A stretch of 64,000 nucleotides of DNA from Cellulomonas sp. SLBN-39. Its GTDB lineage: Bacteria > Actinomycetota > Actinomycetes > Actinomycetales > Cellulomonadaceae. Positions 49,989 to 59,309 of this stretch are shown in pieces. The DNA is taken from assembly GCF_006715865.1 (NCBI RefSeq), contig NZ_VFOA01000001.1:3906001-3970000 (forward strand), in the 5' to 3' direction. The position numbers were made by a program, and so were the translations under genes. A model generated the notes under the pieces. That model did no database searches, was not told the origin of the DNA, and saw only the letters and a program-made list of their open reading frames with translations. Each line of letters begins with the position of its first letter. The first letter of the stretch is position 1.

Positions 49989-50330
49989 TCAGCCGACCGG
50001 GGCGAGCTCCGCCCGCGTCTGCATCCAGCTGCGTCCGGTGTCGCCGTCGACCGCGGCCGCCAGGTCGGCCGGGACGGTGTCGGGCACGAGCAGGCCCTCG
50101 GCGACCGCGATCCGGTCGCTGACCTCGCGCAGCACGAGGGACATGGGCACGTCGAGCGCGTCGCAGATGCTGCTCAGCAGCTCCGACGACGCCTCCTTCT
50201 GCCCGCGCTCGACCTCGCTGAGGTAGCCGAGGGAGACACGGGCCGCCGAGGACACCTCACGCAGGGTGCGGCCCTGGCGCTGGCGCGCGTCCCGCAGGAC
50301 GTCGCCGATCTCACGTCGCAGCACGACCAT
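49989..50330 (-). CDS. clgR: XRE-family regulator ClgR
   Basis: 113 residues with a Cro/CI-type helix-turn-helix ([31 protein letters not shown], key recognition [11 protein letters not shown]) and a short C-terminal tail. This matches ClgR, activator of clp protease and other stress genes in Streptomyces, Corynebacterium and Mycobacterium; its C-terminus is a Clp substrate there. Place next to cinA-pgsA is conserved. ATG 50330 has GGGGGAG. A 222-bp gap separates it from cinA, so it has its own promoter; no operator could be assigned confidently. Confidence 0.93.
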   Translation of the reverse strand: MVVLRREIGDVLRDARQRQGRTLREVSSAARVSLGYLSEVERGQKEASSELLSSICDALDVPMSLVLREVSDRIAVAEGLLVPDTVPADLAAAVDGDTGRSWMQTRAELAPVG

Positions 50331-50430
50331 CCGGGCTCCCCCCCTCACGTCTTGTCCCTCGTCGAGCGGGCCGCGCCCCAGGGGGCGACCCGTCCCCGAC
50401 AGGTGGGCCGTCGGGAGACGTCCACCGTAC

Positions 50431-50451
50431 CGCGCACCGCCCGGGTGCGCG
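50431..50451. other. Inverted repeat in the cinA-clgR gap
   Basis: CGCGCACC-gcccg-GGTGCGCG, 8-bp arms, 100 bp upstream of clgR and 102 bp after cinA. It may be a terminator for cinA or a regulatory site. Confidence 0.3.
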
Positions 50452-50552
50452 TCCGAGCCTCGCTGGGGCGGTCGGGTGCTCATCACGCCTGCTCCAACGC
50501 GGTGCCCCGCGCCCCTGTTCCCCGGGCCCGGGAAGTCACCCCCGCGGCCGTG

Positions 50553-51050
50553 TCACCCGTGCAGGGCCTCGCGGGCCAGGGCGAGGACCGCGTCGACGGT
50601 CGCCCGCCGGACGGCGTCGCGACCGCCGGGCAGCGTGAGCGACCGACCCCGCGCGACGCCCGTGGCGTGGACCGCGACGTGCACCGTGCCCGCGGGGTGG
50701 CCGTCCTGCGGGTCGGGACCCGCGACGCCGGTGGTGGCCAGGCCCACGTCGGCACCCAGCCGGTCGCGCACGCCCGCGGCCATCGCCGCCGCGACCTGCG
50801 CGTCGACGGCCCCGCGCCGTGCCAGCAGGTCGGCGTCGACACCGAGGAGCACGTGCTTGAGGTCGGTCGCGTAGGCGACGACACCCCCGCGGAGCACGCG
50901 CGACGCCCCGGGGACGTCGACCAGCGTGGCCGTCACGAGACCGCCGGTGAGCGACTCCGCGACCGCGAGGGTCAGCCCGCGGGCGGCGAGCAGGTCGAGC
51001 AGGTCCCGCGCCGACGCCGCGCTCGGTGCGGGCCCGACGCCGCCGCTCAC
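50553..51050 (-). CDS. cinA: CinA C-terminal domain protein (nicotinamide-nucleotide amidohydrolase)
   Basis: 165 residues, only the PncC-like C-terminal domain of CinA: LTLAVAESLTGGLVTATLVDVPGASRVLRGGVVAYATDLK, ATTGVAGPDPQDGHPAGTVHVAV. It deamidates NMN to nicotinate mononucleotide. The N-terminal MoCF/COG1058 domain is absent, normal for many actinobacteria. GTG 51050 overlaps the pgsA stop (GTGA), so the two are coupled. The gene name follows common usage; pncC would also fit. Confidence 0.94.
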   Translation of the reverse strand: MSGGVGPAPSAASARDLLDLLAARGLTLAVAESLTGGLVTATLVDVPGASRVLRGGVVAYATDLKHVLLGVDADLLARRGAVDAQVAAAMAAGVRDRLGADVGLATTGVAGPDPQDGHPAGTVHVAVHATGVARGRSLTLPGGRDAVRRATVDAVLALAREALHG

Positions 51051-51655
51051 GACCGGCCGGTCGCTGCCCCGCGCGGGGCGGCCGCCCGGGCCTCGCGCCG
51101 GATCCGCAGCGCGGTGCGCACGTAGTCCAGCCCGGTGACGACCGTGACGACGACGGCCGCGACCATCGCGACCCACGCGACGACGGTCACGAAGGCGGGC
51201 AGACGGTCGAGCGGGAGCAGGAACAGCGGGATCGCGACCGACTGCAGCACGGTCTTGAGCTTGCCGCCGCGCGACGCCGGCAGCACCACGTAGCGCAGGA
51301 GGAAGAACCGCATGACGGTGATCCCGAGCTCGCGGACCAGCACCACGGCGGGCACCCACCACGGCAGGTCGCCCAGCCAGGACAGCAGCACGAGCGCGGT
51401 GCCGATGAGGAGCTTGTCGGCGATCGGGTCGAGCATCTTGCCCAGGTCGGTGACCTGGTTCGAGCGTCGGGCGAGCCACCCGTCGACGCGGTCCGTCGCC
51501 GCGGCGAGCACGAAGAGCCCGGTGGCCAGGACCCGGCCCGAGGTCGTGTGACCGCCGTCGGCGAGCAGCACGACCGCGAACACCGGGACGACGGCGATCC
51601 GCAGGACGGTCACGACGTTGGCCAGGTTCCAGGCGGAGGGCACGGCGTCGGACAC
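51047..51655 (-). CDS. pgsA: CDP-diacylglycerol-glycerol-3-phosphate phosphatidyltransferase
   Basis: 202 residues, multi-pass. The CDP-alcohol phosphotransferase signature D-G-x2-A-R-x8-G-x3-D-x3-D is complete in RVDGWLARRSNQVTDLGKML and the following DPIAD. It makes phosphatidylglycerol phosphate. GTG 51655 has TAGGGT ending six bases before it, so pgsA seems to have its own leaderless promoter rather than depending on the GGDEF-EAL gene 104 bp upstream. Position between ftsK and cinA suits PgsA rather than the inositol enzyme. Confidence 0.95.
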   Translation of the reverse strand: MSDAVPSAWNLANVVTVLRIAVVPVFAVVLLADGGHTTSGRVLATGLFVLAAATDRVDGWLARRSNQVTDLGKMLDPIADKLLIGTALVLLSWLGDLPWWVPAVVLVRELGITVMRFFLLRYVVLPASRGGKLKTVLQSVAIPLFLLPLDRLPAFVTVVAWVAMVAAVVVTVVTGLDYVRTALRIRREARAAAPRGAATGRS

Positions 51656-51661
51656 CGGTAC

Positions 51662-51667
51662 ACCCTA
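51662..51667 (-). promoter_or_regulatory. -10 element, leaderless start of pgsA
   Basis: TAGGGT on the minus strand, six bases before GTG 51655. Confidence 0.5.
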
Positions 51668-51759
51668 CGTCCGGGCCGCGCCCCCGCGGGCCCGGAACCG
51701 GGGCTGATCTTCGCCGGCACCCCCTCGGCCAGGGCTGCGACCTGCGCAGACGTCGTCCG

Positions 51760-53946
51760 TCAGCGCTCGGACGGGACCTCCTGGGCGGCGCCGAAGAGCC
51801 AGCCCTGGCCGTAGCGCCAGCCGTTGTGGCGCAGGAACTCCGCCTGCTCCTCGTGCTCGATGCCCTCGGCGATGGTCACCATCGCGAGCTCGCGGGCCAG
51901 GGCACCGAGGGCGCGCACGACCCGGCCCGCGGTGGGGTCGTGCGGGATGCCCGAGGTGAACGACATGTCGAGCTTGACGCCCGCCACGGGCAGGTCCCGC
52001 AGGTACTGCAGCGGCGAGACGCCCGTGCCGAAGTCGTCGAGGAGGATCGGCACGCCCGCCGCGGACAGCTGGGTGAGCTCGTGCCGGATGCGCGTGCCCG
52101 ACGCCACCAGCGACGACTCGGTGAGCTCGACGACCAGGCGCCCCGCGGTGACGCGGTGCCGGGACAGCTCCTGCAGCAGGCGGGTGGCGAACTCGCCGTC
52201 GCCGAGCTGGTCGGCCGACACGTTGACCGAGACCCACCGACCGGTGTCCTCGGTGCGGGCGAGGAACTCCACGACCTGCATCACCACGAGCTGGCCGAGC
52301 GCGACGGCGACCCCCGCCTCCTGGAGGTGCGGCAGGAACGCACCGGGCAGCAGGAGCCCCCGCTGCGGGTGCTGCCAGCGCACGAGCGCCTCGTACCCGA
52401 CCACGTGCACGTCGGACAGGTCGACGATCGGCTGGTAGTGCACGACGAGCTCGCCCTGCGCGACCGCCTGCTGGAGCTCGCGCTGCAGGGTCGTCGCGGT
52501 CGCGAGCTCCATCGACGCGTCGTAGACCTCCGTGCGCCCCCGCCCGGCGGCCTTGGCCCGGTACAGCGCGGCGTCCGCGGCCGCCAGCAGGGTCGGGGCC
52601 CCGGCCTCGACGAGGTGCGCCTCGGCGAGCGCGATCCCGACGCTCGCGCCGACGCCCATGCGCCGGCGGCCGACGCGCAGCGGCTCGCGCAGGCCCGTGT
52701 GGATCTCCGAGGCGACCTCGAACACCGCCTTGACGGCGTCGGCGTCCTGCACCACGACGACGAACTCGTCGCCCCCGAGCCGGGCGACGGTGCCGGCGCC
52801 GCCGGTGGCGGCGCGCAGCACGCCGGCGACGTGCACGAGGACCTCGTCGCCGGCCGGGTGCCCGTACCGGTCGTTGACCTCCTTGAACCCGTCGAGGTCG
52901 CACGCGAGCACCGCGATCCGGTCCTGCGCCCCGGGCTGCTCCAGCGCCGACTGCAGGACCTCCTGCAGCAGGGTCCGGTTGGCCAGGCCCGTCAGCGGGT
53001 CGTGCATGGCCCGGTGCGTGAGCATCTCGGCCTGCAGCCGTGACTCGGTGGCGTCGCGCACCTGGACGACGAAGTGGTCCGGGCGTCCCTCCGGCCCGCG
53101 GACGAGCGCGGCGTCGAGCACCACCCAGACGAGGTGCCCGTCGGCCCGGCGGCAGCGCATCTCCAGGGAGAACCGGTGCTGCCCGCCACCGAGCAGCCGG
53201 TCCATCTCCATGCGCTGCTGGGCGCGGTCCTCGGGGGCGGCGAGCTCGTCGAGGCGGAACCCCCGCAGCCCCGCGACGTGCGTGCCGAGCAGGTCCGCGA
53301 GCGCCGCGTTGGCCTCGGTGATCTGCCAGTCCAGGTCGACCAGGGCCATCCCGATGGGGGCGTTCTCCATCGCCACCCGGAACTGCGTCTCGCTGCGGGA
53401 CAGCGCGACCTCCGCCTCGTGCCGGACGGTGACGTCGACCAGGGTGGTGAGGACCGCGGGCCGGGTGCCGTCCGCCGCGGGCACGGGCCGGGCGGCGACC
53501 TGGACGACCCGCGGGCGGGTGCCGGGCACGGGGGCGAGCACGCCGACGACGAGGGGCTCGCCGCCCGGGCGTGCGCCGCGCTGCGCACCGAGAACCGCGG
53601 CCGGGTGCATCGCCAGGCCGTGCTCGTCGACGAACGGCACCGCCAGGTCGGCGACGCGCCGGCCCACGGCGTCCCCGGCGTCGACGCCGAGGATGGCGGC
53701 GGCCCGCGCGGAGATGTCGAGGACCAGCCCGTCCTCCGACTGCACGAGGACGCCCTCGCGGGTCACGGCCTGCAGCGCGTCGTACCGCTGCCGCAGCTCG
53801 AGGGCGTGCCGCAGCAGGTCGACGTTGCGGCGTGCCTGCCGCCGGGCCCGGTCCAGCAGCACGAGGACGGTGACGAGGGCGACCACGGCGACGGCGGCGA
53901 TGACCGCGCTGACCGCTCCGACCGGTGCGACGAGGTCGGCGCTCAC
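51760..53946 (-). CDS. PAS-PAS-GGDEF-EAL cyclic-di-GMP protein
   Basis: 728 residues: one N-terminal membrane helix (about 9-31), PAS (about 50-170), PAS/PAC (about 185-305), GGDEF and EAL. The synthase motif GGDEF (391-395) is intact; the RxxD inhibitory site is not seen just upstream. The phosphodiesterase motif EAL (519-521, GYEALVRW) and DDFGTG are intact, so both synthesis and breakdown of c-di-GMP are possible. GTG 53946 begins one base after the ftsK stop, so it may be co-transcribed with ftsK, an unusual partner for the ftsK-pgsA region. Confidence 0.95.
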   Translation of the reverse strand: MSADLVAPVGAVSAVIAAVAVVALVTVLVLLDRARRQARRNVDLLRHALELRQRYDALQAVTREGVLVQSEDGLVLDISARAAAILGVDAGDAVGRRVADLAVPFVDEHGLAMHPAAVLGAQRGARPGGEPLVVGVLAPVPGTRPRVVQVAARPVPAADGTRPAVLTTLVDVTVRHEAEVALSRSETQFRVAMENAPIGMALVDLDWQITEANAALADLLGTHVAGLRGFRLDELAAPEDRAQQRMEMDRLLGGGQHRFSLEMRCRRADGHLVWVVLDAALVRGPEGRPDHFVVQVRDATESRLQAEMLTHRAMHDPLTGLANRTLLQEVLQSALEQPGAQDRIAVLACDLDGFKEVNDRYGHPAGDEVLVHVAGVLRAATGGAGTVARLGGDEFVVVVQDADAVKAVFEVASEIHTGLREPLRVGRRRMGVGASVGIALAEAHLVEAGAPTLLAAADAALYRAKAAGRGRTEVYDASMELATATTLQRELQQAVAQGELVVHYQPIVDLSDVHVVGYEALVRWQHPQRGLLLPGAFLPHLQEAGVAVALGQLVVMQVVEFLARTEDTGRWVSVNVSADQLGDGEFATRLLQELSRHRVTAGRLVVELTESSLVASGTRIRHELTQLSAAGVPILLDDFGTGVSPLQYLRDLPVAGVKLDMSFTSGIPHDPTAGRVVRALGALARELAMVTIAEGIEHEEQAEFLRHNGWRYGQGWLFGAAQEVPSER

Positions 53947-53947
53947 C

Positions 53948-56575
53948 TCACGCCTGCGGGTCGGACCAGGGCGGTGCCTCGTCCTCGCCGGCGCCCGGCT
54001 CGTCGTCCTCGGCGCCGGGCTCGCCGCGCAGCATCGCGAGCGTGCCGGGCAGGTCGTCGGGGGTGATGAGGACCTCGCGGGCCTTCGACCCCTCGGACGG
54101 GCCGACGATCTCACGGGACTCGAGCAGGTCCATGAGCCGGCCGGCCTTGGCGAACCCGACGCGCAGCTTGCGCTGCAGCATCGACGTCGAGCCGAACTGG
54201 GTGGTGACCACGAGCTCGGCGGCCTGCAGGAGCAGGTCGAGGTCGTCGCCGATGTCCTCGTCGACCTGCTTCTTGGGTGCCGCTGCCGCGACGTCCTCGC
54301 GGTAGACGGGCTTGAGCTGGCCCTTGACGTGCTCGACGACGGCGTGGATCTCGGACTCCGAGACCCACGCGCCCTGGGTGCGCATGGGCTTGGCCGCGCC
54401 CATCGGCAGGAACAGCGCGTCGCCCTGGCCGATGAGCTTCTCGGCGCCCGGCTGGTCGAGGACGACGCGGGAGTCCGTCAGCGAGCTCGTCGCGAACGCG
54501 AGCCGCGACGGCACGTTCGCCTTGATCAGGCCCGTCACGACGTCGACCGACGGGCGCTGGGTGGCGAGCACGAGGTGGATGCCGGCGGCGCGGGCGAGCT
54601 GGGTGATCCGCTGGATCGACGCCTCGACGTCCCGCGGGGCGACCATCATGAGGTCGGCGAGCTCGTCGACGATGACCAGCAGGTACGGGTAGGTGGCGAT
54701 CTTGCGCTCGGAGCCCGGCAGGGGCTTGACCTTGCCGGCCCGCACGGCGGCGTTGAAGTCGTCGATGTGCTTGTACCCGAACATCGCCAGGTCGTCGTAC
54801 CGCGCCTCCATCTCCTTGACCACCCACTCGAGGGCCTCCGCGGCCTTCTTGGGGTTGGTGATGATGGGCGTGATCAGGTGCGGGATGCCCTCGTACAGGG
54901 TGAGCTCGACGCGCTTGGGGTCGACGAGGATCATCCGGACCTCGTCGGGCGTGGAGCGCATGAGGATCGAGACGATCATCGAGTTGACGAACGAGGACTT
55001 GCCCGCGCCGGTGGCGCCGGCGACCAGCAGGTGCGGCATCTTCGCCAGGTTCGCCACGACGTACCCGCCCTCGACGTCCTTGCCGACGCCGATGACCATG
55101 GGGTGCTCGGTGCGCTTGGAGGCCGACGAGCGCAGCACGTCGCCGAGCGCGACCGTCTCGCGGTCGCTGTTGGGGATCTCGATGCCGATCGCGGACTTGC
55201 CGGGGATCGGCGAGAGGATCCGCACGTCCGCGCTGGCCACGGCGTACGCGATGTTCTTGGACAGGGCGGTCACGCGCTCGACCTTGGTGCCCAGGCCCAG
55301 CTCGACCTCGTACCGGGTGACCGTGGGGCCGCGCGTGAAGCCGGTGACCTTGGCGTCGATGTCGAACTGCTCGAGCACGGACGTCAGGGAGTCGACGACG
55401 CGGTCGTTGGCGGCCGACCGGACCTTGTGGGGTGCGCCCTTGGCGAGCGCGTCCTCGCCGGGCAGCACGTAGACGACGTCGCCCTCGAGCATCGGCTGCT
55501 CGCCGCGGGGCACCGCGGTCGTGGGCGGCGCGCTGAGGTTCGCGGCCCGGCTGACGACCTTCTCGGTGGGGGCCGTGCGGGGCGCCGCGGGCATCCGCTC
55601 GGTGGGGTCCTCGACGGTCTCGTCGACGCCCGGCTCGCCCGGGTGCTCGTGGTGCACGAGGGCGGCCCGCTCGAAGGCCTCGTCGCCCTCGTACCCGTCG
55701 AGCAGCGGGTCGGGCTCGTCGCCCGTCGTGTCCCTCTTCGGGCGCCGACCCAGCCGGCGGGGTCGGCGCGGCTTCGGCTCGTCCTGCGGCCGGGCGCTGT
55801 GCAGGGCCTCGATGACCAGGGGGGCGTCGTCGTCCTGCGCGGCGTCCTCGGCCGGGTGCTGCCCCGTCAGCCGGCGGTACAGCCCGGCCAGGCGCGGACC
55901 GATCAGGTGCACGGGCGTCGCGGTGACCACGAGCACGCCGAAGAAGGCCAGCAGGCCCAGCAGCAGGCCCGCGACGACGGGGGTGAGCAGCGTCGCCAGC
56001 GGCGTCCCGACCGCGTAGCCGACGATCCCCCCGGCCTCGCGCTGGGCCGCCATGTCGTCCGTCCCGGGCCGCCCCGACGTCAGGTGGACGATCGAGCACA
56101 CGGCCACGGCGATCGCGCTCAGGCCGATCGTGATCCGGGAGTTGGCCTGGGTGCGCTCGGGGTGGCGCATGAGCCGCACGGCCAGGCCGAGCAGCACCAC
56201 GGGCACGCCGACGCCGACGACGCCGAACGTCCCCGCCACGACGTTGTGGATCACGTCGCCGGCGGTGCCGGACAGGTCCCACCACTCGCGGGCCGCGACG
56301 ACGACCGCCAGCGCGAGCAGGGTGAACGCCACGCCGTCGCGGCGGTGCGCGGGGTCGAGGTCGCGGGCCCCGTGGCCGAGCCGGCGGGCGGTGCCCCCGA
56401 CCAGGTGGGCCCCGCCCATCCAGATGCCGCGCACCACGCGCAGCGGCAGGGCCGGCTGGCGCGGCGGCGGGGCCGACCGGCCCGAGGGACGCGACGACCC
56501 GCCGCGTGCCGCACCCTTCGCCGGGGCGCCGGCGCGCGCCGGACGCGTCGAGCTCGAGGTCGTGCGGGTCGCCAT
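53948..56575 (-). CDS. ftsK: DNA translocase FtsK
   Basis: 875 residues: basic N-terminus, four membrane helices (about 80-240), an acidic/proline linker, and the motor. Walker A GATGAGKSSF, Walker B LLVIVDELADLMM, LATQRPSVDVVTGLIKANVPSR, and a C-terminal gamma winged helix (FGSTSMLQRKLRVGFAKAGRLM) that reads polar KOPS-like sequences. It pumps chromosomal DNA through the septum and activates XerCD. Start ATG 56575 is chosen because TACCGT ends seven bases upstream; GTG 56584 is the alternative. Confidence 0.97.
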   Translation of the reverse strand: MATRTTSSSTRPARAGAPAKGAARGGSSRPSGRSAPPPRQPALPLRVVRGIWMGGAHLVGGTARRLGHGARDLDPAHRRDGVAFTLLALAVVVAAREWWDLSGTAGDVIHNVVAGTFGVVGVGVPVVLLGLAVRLMRHPERTQANSRITIGLSAIAVAVCSIVHLTSGRPGTDDMAAQREAGGIVGYAVGTPLATLLTPVVAGLLLGLLAFFGVLVVTATPVHLIGPRLAGLYRRLTGQHPAEDAAQDDDAPLVIEALHSARPQDEPKPRRPRRLGRRPKRDTTGDEPDPLLDGYEGDEAFERAALVHHEHPGEPGVDETVEDPTERMPAAPRTAPTEKVVSRAANLSAPPTTAVPRGEQPMLEGDVVYVLPGEDALAKGAPHKVRSAANDRVVDSLTSVLEQFDIDAKVTGFTRGPTVTRYEVELGLGTKVERVTALSKNIAYAVASADVRILSPIPGKSAIGIEIPNSDRETVALGDVLRSSASKRTEHPMVIGVGKDVEGGYVVANLAKMPHLLVAGATGAGKSSFVNSMIVSILMRSTPDEVRMILVDPKRVELTLYEGIPHLITPIITNPKKAAEALEWVVKEMEARYDDLAMFGYKHIDDFNAAVRAGKVKPLPGSERKIATYPYLLVIVDELADLMMVAPRDVEASIQRITQLARAAGIHLVLATQRPSVDVVTGLIKANVPSRLAFATSSLTDSRVVLDQPGAEKLIGQGDALFLPMGAAKPMRTQGAWVSESEIHAVVEHVKGQLKPVYREDVAAAAPKKQVDEDIGDDLDLLLQAAELVVTTQFGSTSMLQRKLRVGFAKAGRLMDLLESREIVGPSEGSKAREVLITPDDLPGTLAMLRGEPGAEDDEPGAGEDEAPPWSDPQA

Positions 56576-56642
56576 GGTCCTCACGGTAGCCCGCCCGCCG
56601 CCGCGACGGCGGGCGCTGCGACGCGTGTCGGACCGCGCGCGG

Positions 56643-58328
56643 CTACGCCTCGACGACGACGGGGATGATCATCGGGCGCCGCCGCAGCCGCCCCGACACC
56701 CAGCGGCCCACGACGCGGCGCATCACCTGCTGGAGCTGGTGGGTGTCGGTCGCACCGCCGCGCACGGCCTCCTCCAGCGCCTGCGTCAGCTGCGGCAGCA
56801 CGGCGTCGAAGACGTCGTCGGGCTCGGCGACGCCGCGCGCGTGGATCTGCGGGCCCGCGAGCACGGTGCCGTCCTGCGACGAGACCACCGCGAAGATCGA
56901 CACGAAACCCTCGTCGCCGAGGATCCGGCGGTCCTTGAGCTCGACCTCCGTGATCGCGCCCACGCTCGACCCGTCGACGTACACGTACCCGCAGGGCACG
57001 GCGCCGACGACGCTGGCCCGCCCGTCGACGAGGTCGACGACGACACCGTCCTCCGCGAGGACGACCCGGTCCGCGGGCACGCCGGTCCTCACCGCGAGCG
57101 CGGCGTTGGCGACCAGGTGCCGGACCTCGCCGTGGACCGGCATGACGTTGCGCGGGCGCAGGACGTTGTAGCAGTACAGGAGCTCGCCGGCGCTGGCGTG
57201 ACCCGAGACGTGGACCTTGGCGTTCCCCGAGTGCACGACGCGCGCCCCCAGGCGCATCAGCCCGTTGATGACGCGGAACACGGCGTTCTCGTTGCCCGGG
57301 ATGAGGCTCGACGCGAGCACCACGGTGTCGCCGGCGCCGACGGAGACCTTGTGGTCCTTGTTCGCCATCCGCGACAGCGCCGCCATCGGCTCGCCCTGGG
57401 AGCCGGTGCACATGAGCACGACGCGGTCGTCGGGCAGGTGCTCGACCTGCTTGATGTCGACGAGCGCCCCGTCGGGGACCTTGAGGTACCCCAGCTCGGC
57501 GGCGATGCCCATGTTGCGGACCATGGAGCGCCCGACGAGCGCGACCTTGCGGTCGTTGGCGACGGCGGCGTCGACGACCTGCTGGACGCGGTGCACGTGC
57601 GAGGCGAACGACGCGACGACGACGCGCCCGGTGGACTCGGCGAAGACCTGGTCGAGCACGGGGCCGATCTCGCGCTCGGGGGCGACGAAGCCGGGGACCT
57701 CCGCGTTGGTGGAGTCGACCATGAACAGGTCGACGCCCCGCTCGCCGAGGCGCGCGAACGCCCGCAGGTCGGTGATGCGACCGTCGAGCGGGAGCTGGTC
57801 CATCTTGAAGTCGCCGGTGTGCAGCACCGTGCCGGCGGCGGTGGTGACGGCCACCGCGAGCGCGTCGGGGATCGAGTGGTTCACGGCGACGAACTCGCAC
57901 TCGAAGACGCCGAGCTGCTCGACCTGGCCCTCGCGCACGGCGAGCGTCAGGGGCGCGATGCGGTGCTCCTTGAGCTTGGCCTCGAGGAACGCGAGCGTCA
58001 GCTGCGAGCCGACGAGCGGGATGTCCGCGCGCAGCCGCAGGAGGTACGGCACCGCGCCGATGTGGTCCTCGTGGCCGTGCGTGAGCACGATCGCCTCGAT
58101 GTCGTCGAGGCGGTCCTTGATGTAGTCGAAGTCCGGCAGGATCAGGTCGACGCCGGGCTGGTTGTCCTCGGGGAACAGCACGCCGCAGTCGATGACGAGC
58201 AGCCGGCCCTCGTGCTCGAGGACGGCCATGTTCCGCCCGACCTCGCCGAGCCCGCCGAGCGGGACGACCCGCAGGCCGCCCGCGGGCAGCGGCGGGGGCA
58301 GGGTCAGGTCGGGGTGGGGGTGGCTCAT
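56643..58328 (-). CDS. rnj: Ribonuclease J
   Basis: 561 residues of metallo-beta-lactamase/beta-CASP type: LTHGHEDHIGAVPYLL (H-x-H-x-D-H), HTGDFKMDQLPLDG, DSTNAEVPGF, beta-CASP GRVVVASFASHVHRVQQV, VLMCTGSQGEPMAALSRMA, SGHASAGEL and VMPVHGEVRHL. RNase J has 5'-3' exonuclease and endonuclease activity and matures rRNA and decays mRNA. ATG 58328 has AGGAG upstream; an extension beyond it would run into dapA. It lies 38 bp after dapA, the usual dapA-rnj order. Confidence 0.97.
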   Translation of the reverse strand: MSHPHPDLTLPPPLPAGGLRVVPLGGLGEVGRNMAVLEHEGRLLVIDCGVLFPEDNQPGVDLILPDFDYIKDRLDDIEAIVLTHGHEDHIGAVPYLLRLRADIPLVGSQLTLAFLEAKLKEHRIAPLTLAVREGQVEQLGVFECEFVAVNHSIPDALAVAVTTAAGTVLHTGDFKMDQLPLDGRITDLRAFARLGERGVDLFMVDSTNAEVPGFVAPEREIGPVLDQVFAESTGRVVVASFASHVHRVQQVVDAAVANDRKVALVGRSMVRNMGIAAELGYLKVPDGALVDIKQVEHLPDDRVVLMCTGSQGEPMAALSRMANKDHKVSVGAGDTVVLASSLIPGNENAVFRVINGLMRLGARVVHSGNAKVHVSGHASAGELLYCYNVLRPRNVMPVHGEVRHLVANAALAVRTGVPADRVVLAEDGVVVDLVDGRASVVGAVPCGYVYVDGSSVGAITEVELKDRRILGDEGFVSIFAVVSSQDGTVLAGPQIHARGVAEPDDVFDAVLPQLTQALEEAVRGGATDTHQLQQVMRRVVGRWVSGRLRRRPMIIPVVVEA

Positions 58329-58366
58329 GGGTCTCCTGGTGAGGTGAGCGGCCCGCCGTCGTGGGG

Positions 58367-59284
58367 TCAGGCCGGGACGACGCCGAGCAGGCCCGCGGCC
58401 CGCAGGCCGTCGCGCACGCGGGCGGCCTCGTCGTCGGTGTACGGGACGAGGGGCAGCCGGGTGGCCCGGCTGGTCAGGGCTCCGACCTCCACGAGCGCCG
58501 CCTTCGCCGCCGCCGCCTGGAAGCCGTCGCCGTTGATGGCGGTGATCGCGGGGAGCATCCCGCGGAAGACCTCGAGCGCGGTGGCGGTCTCGCCCGCGTC
58601 CCAGGCGGCGACGAGCCGCGCGAACGCGTCCCCGAGCACCTGGGACGCGACGCCGACGTGCCCGACGGCGCCGTGCGCGAGGAACGCGGGCAGCAGGCCG
58701 TCGTCGCCGCAGTACCAGGCCAGGCCGGTGCGGGCGATCTTCGCGGTCGCGGCGGCGACGTCGCCGGTGGCGTCCTTGAGCGCGACGACGCGGGGGTGCT
58801 CGGCGAGGCGGTCGATCGTCGCCTCGGCGAGGCGGACGCCGGCGCGGCCGGGGATGTCGTAGAGCATCACGGGCAGGTCCGTCGAGCCCGCCACGTGCGT
58901 GACGTGGGCGACGATCCCCTCCTGGGAGGGTCGGGAGTAGTACGGGGAGACGACGAGGAGGCCGTGCGCGCCGGCCTCGGCGGCCTGCACGGCCATGCGC
59001 ACGGCGTGCGCGGTGTCGTTCGAGCCGGCGCCGGCCACGACCCACGCCCGGTCGCCGACGGCGTCGACGACCGCGGCGACGAGGTCGGCCTTCTCGGGGG
59101 CGTGCGTCGTCGGCGCCTCGCCGGTCGTGCCGTTGAGCACGAGCCCGTCGTGACCGTGGTCGACGAGGTGCTCCGCGAGCCGCACCGCCGCGGCCAGGTC
59201 GACCGCGCCGTCGGGCGTCATGGGGGTGACCATCGCGGACAGCACGGCGCCGAAGGGGCGACCGGCGGGCGTCACGGGGGGCAT
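58367..59284 (-). CDS. dapA: 4-hydroxy-tetrahydrodipicolinate synthase
   Basis: 305 residues. TIM-barrel lyase with Thr pair in LNGTTGEAPTT, Tyr in VVSPYYSRPSQEG, Tyr in VMLYDIPGRAGV and the Schiff-base Lys in VVALKDATGD. It condenses pyruvate with aspartate semialdehyde, opening the diaminopimelate/lysine branch; dapF is in the same window. ATG 59284 follows TACGGT by six bases (leaderless type). dfrA ends 25 bp upstream. Confidence 0.97.
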   Translation of the reverse strand: MPPVTPAGRPFGAVLSAMVTPMTPDGAVDLAAAVRLAEHLVDHGHDGLVLNGTTGEAPTTHAPEKADLVAAVVDAVGDRAWVVAGAGSNDTAHAVRMAVQAAEAGAHGLLVVSPYYSRPSQEGIVAHVTHVAGSTDLPVMLYDIPGRAGVRLAEATIDRLAEHPRVVALKDATGDVAAATAKIARTGLAWYCGDDGLLPAFLAHGAVGHVGVASQVLGDAFARLVAAWDAGETATALEVFRGMLPAITAINGDGFQAAAAKAALVEVGALTSRATRLPLVPYTDDEAARVRDGLRAAGLLGVVPA

Positions 59285-59290
59285 GGGCAC

Positions 59291-59296
59291 ACCGTA
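59291..59296 (-). promoter_or_regulatory. -10 element, leaderless start of dapA
   Basis: TACGGT on the minus strand, six bases before ATG 59284. Confidence 0.5.
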
Positions 59297-59309
59297 CCGC
59301 CCGGGCACC

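Noticed and set aside
50553..51050. CinA truncated by deletion
   Set aside because: Stand-alone C-terminal CinA/PncC domains are normal in actinobacteria, the start is coupled to pgsA, and all amidohydrolase motifs are present.
52532..56668. A 1,378-codon plus-strand frame across the GGDEF-EAL gene and ftsK
   Set aside because: Antisense to both genes and without recognisable motifs or a ribosome site.
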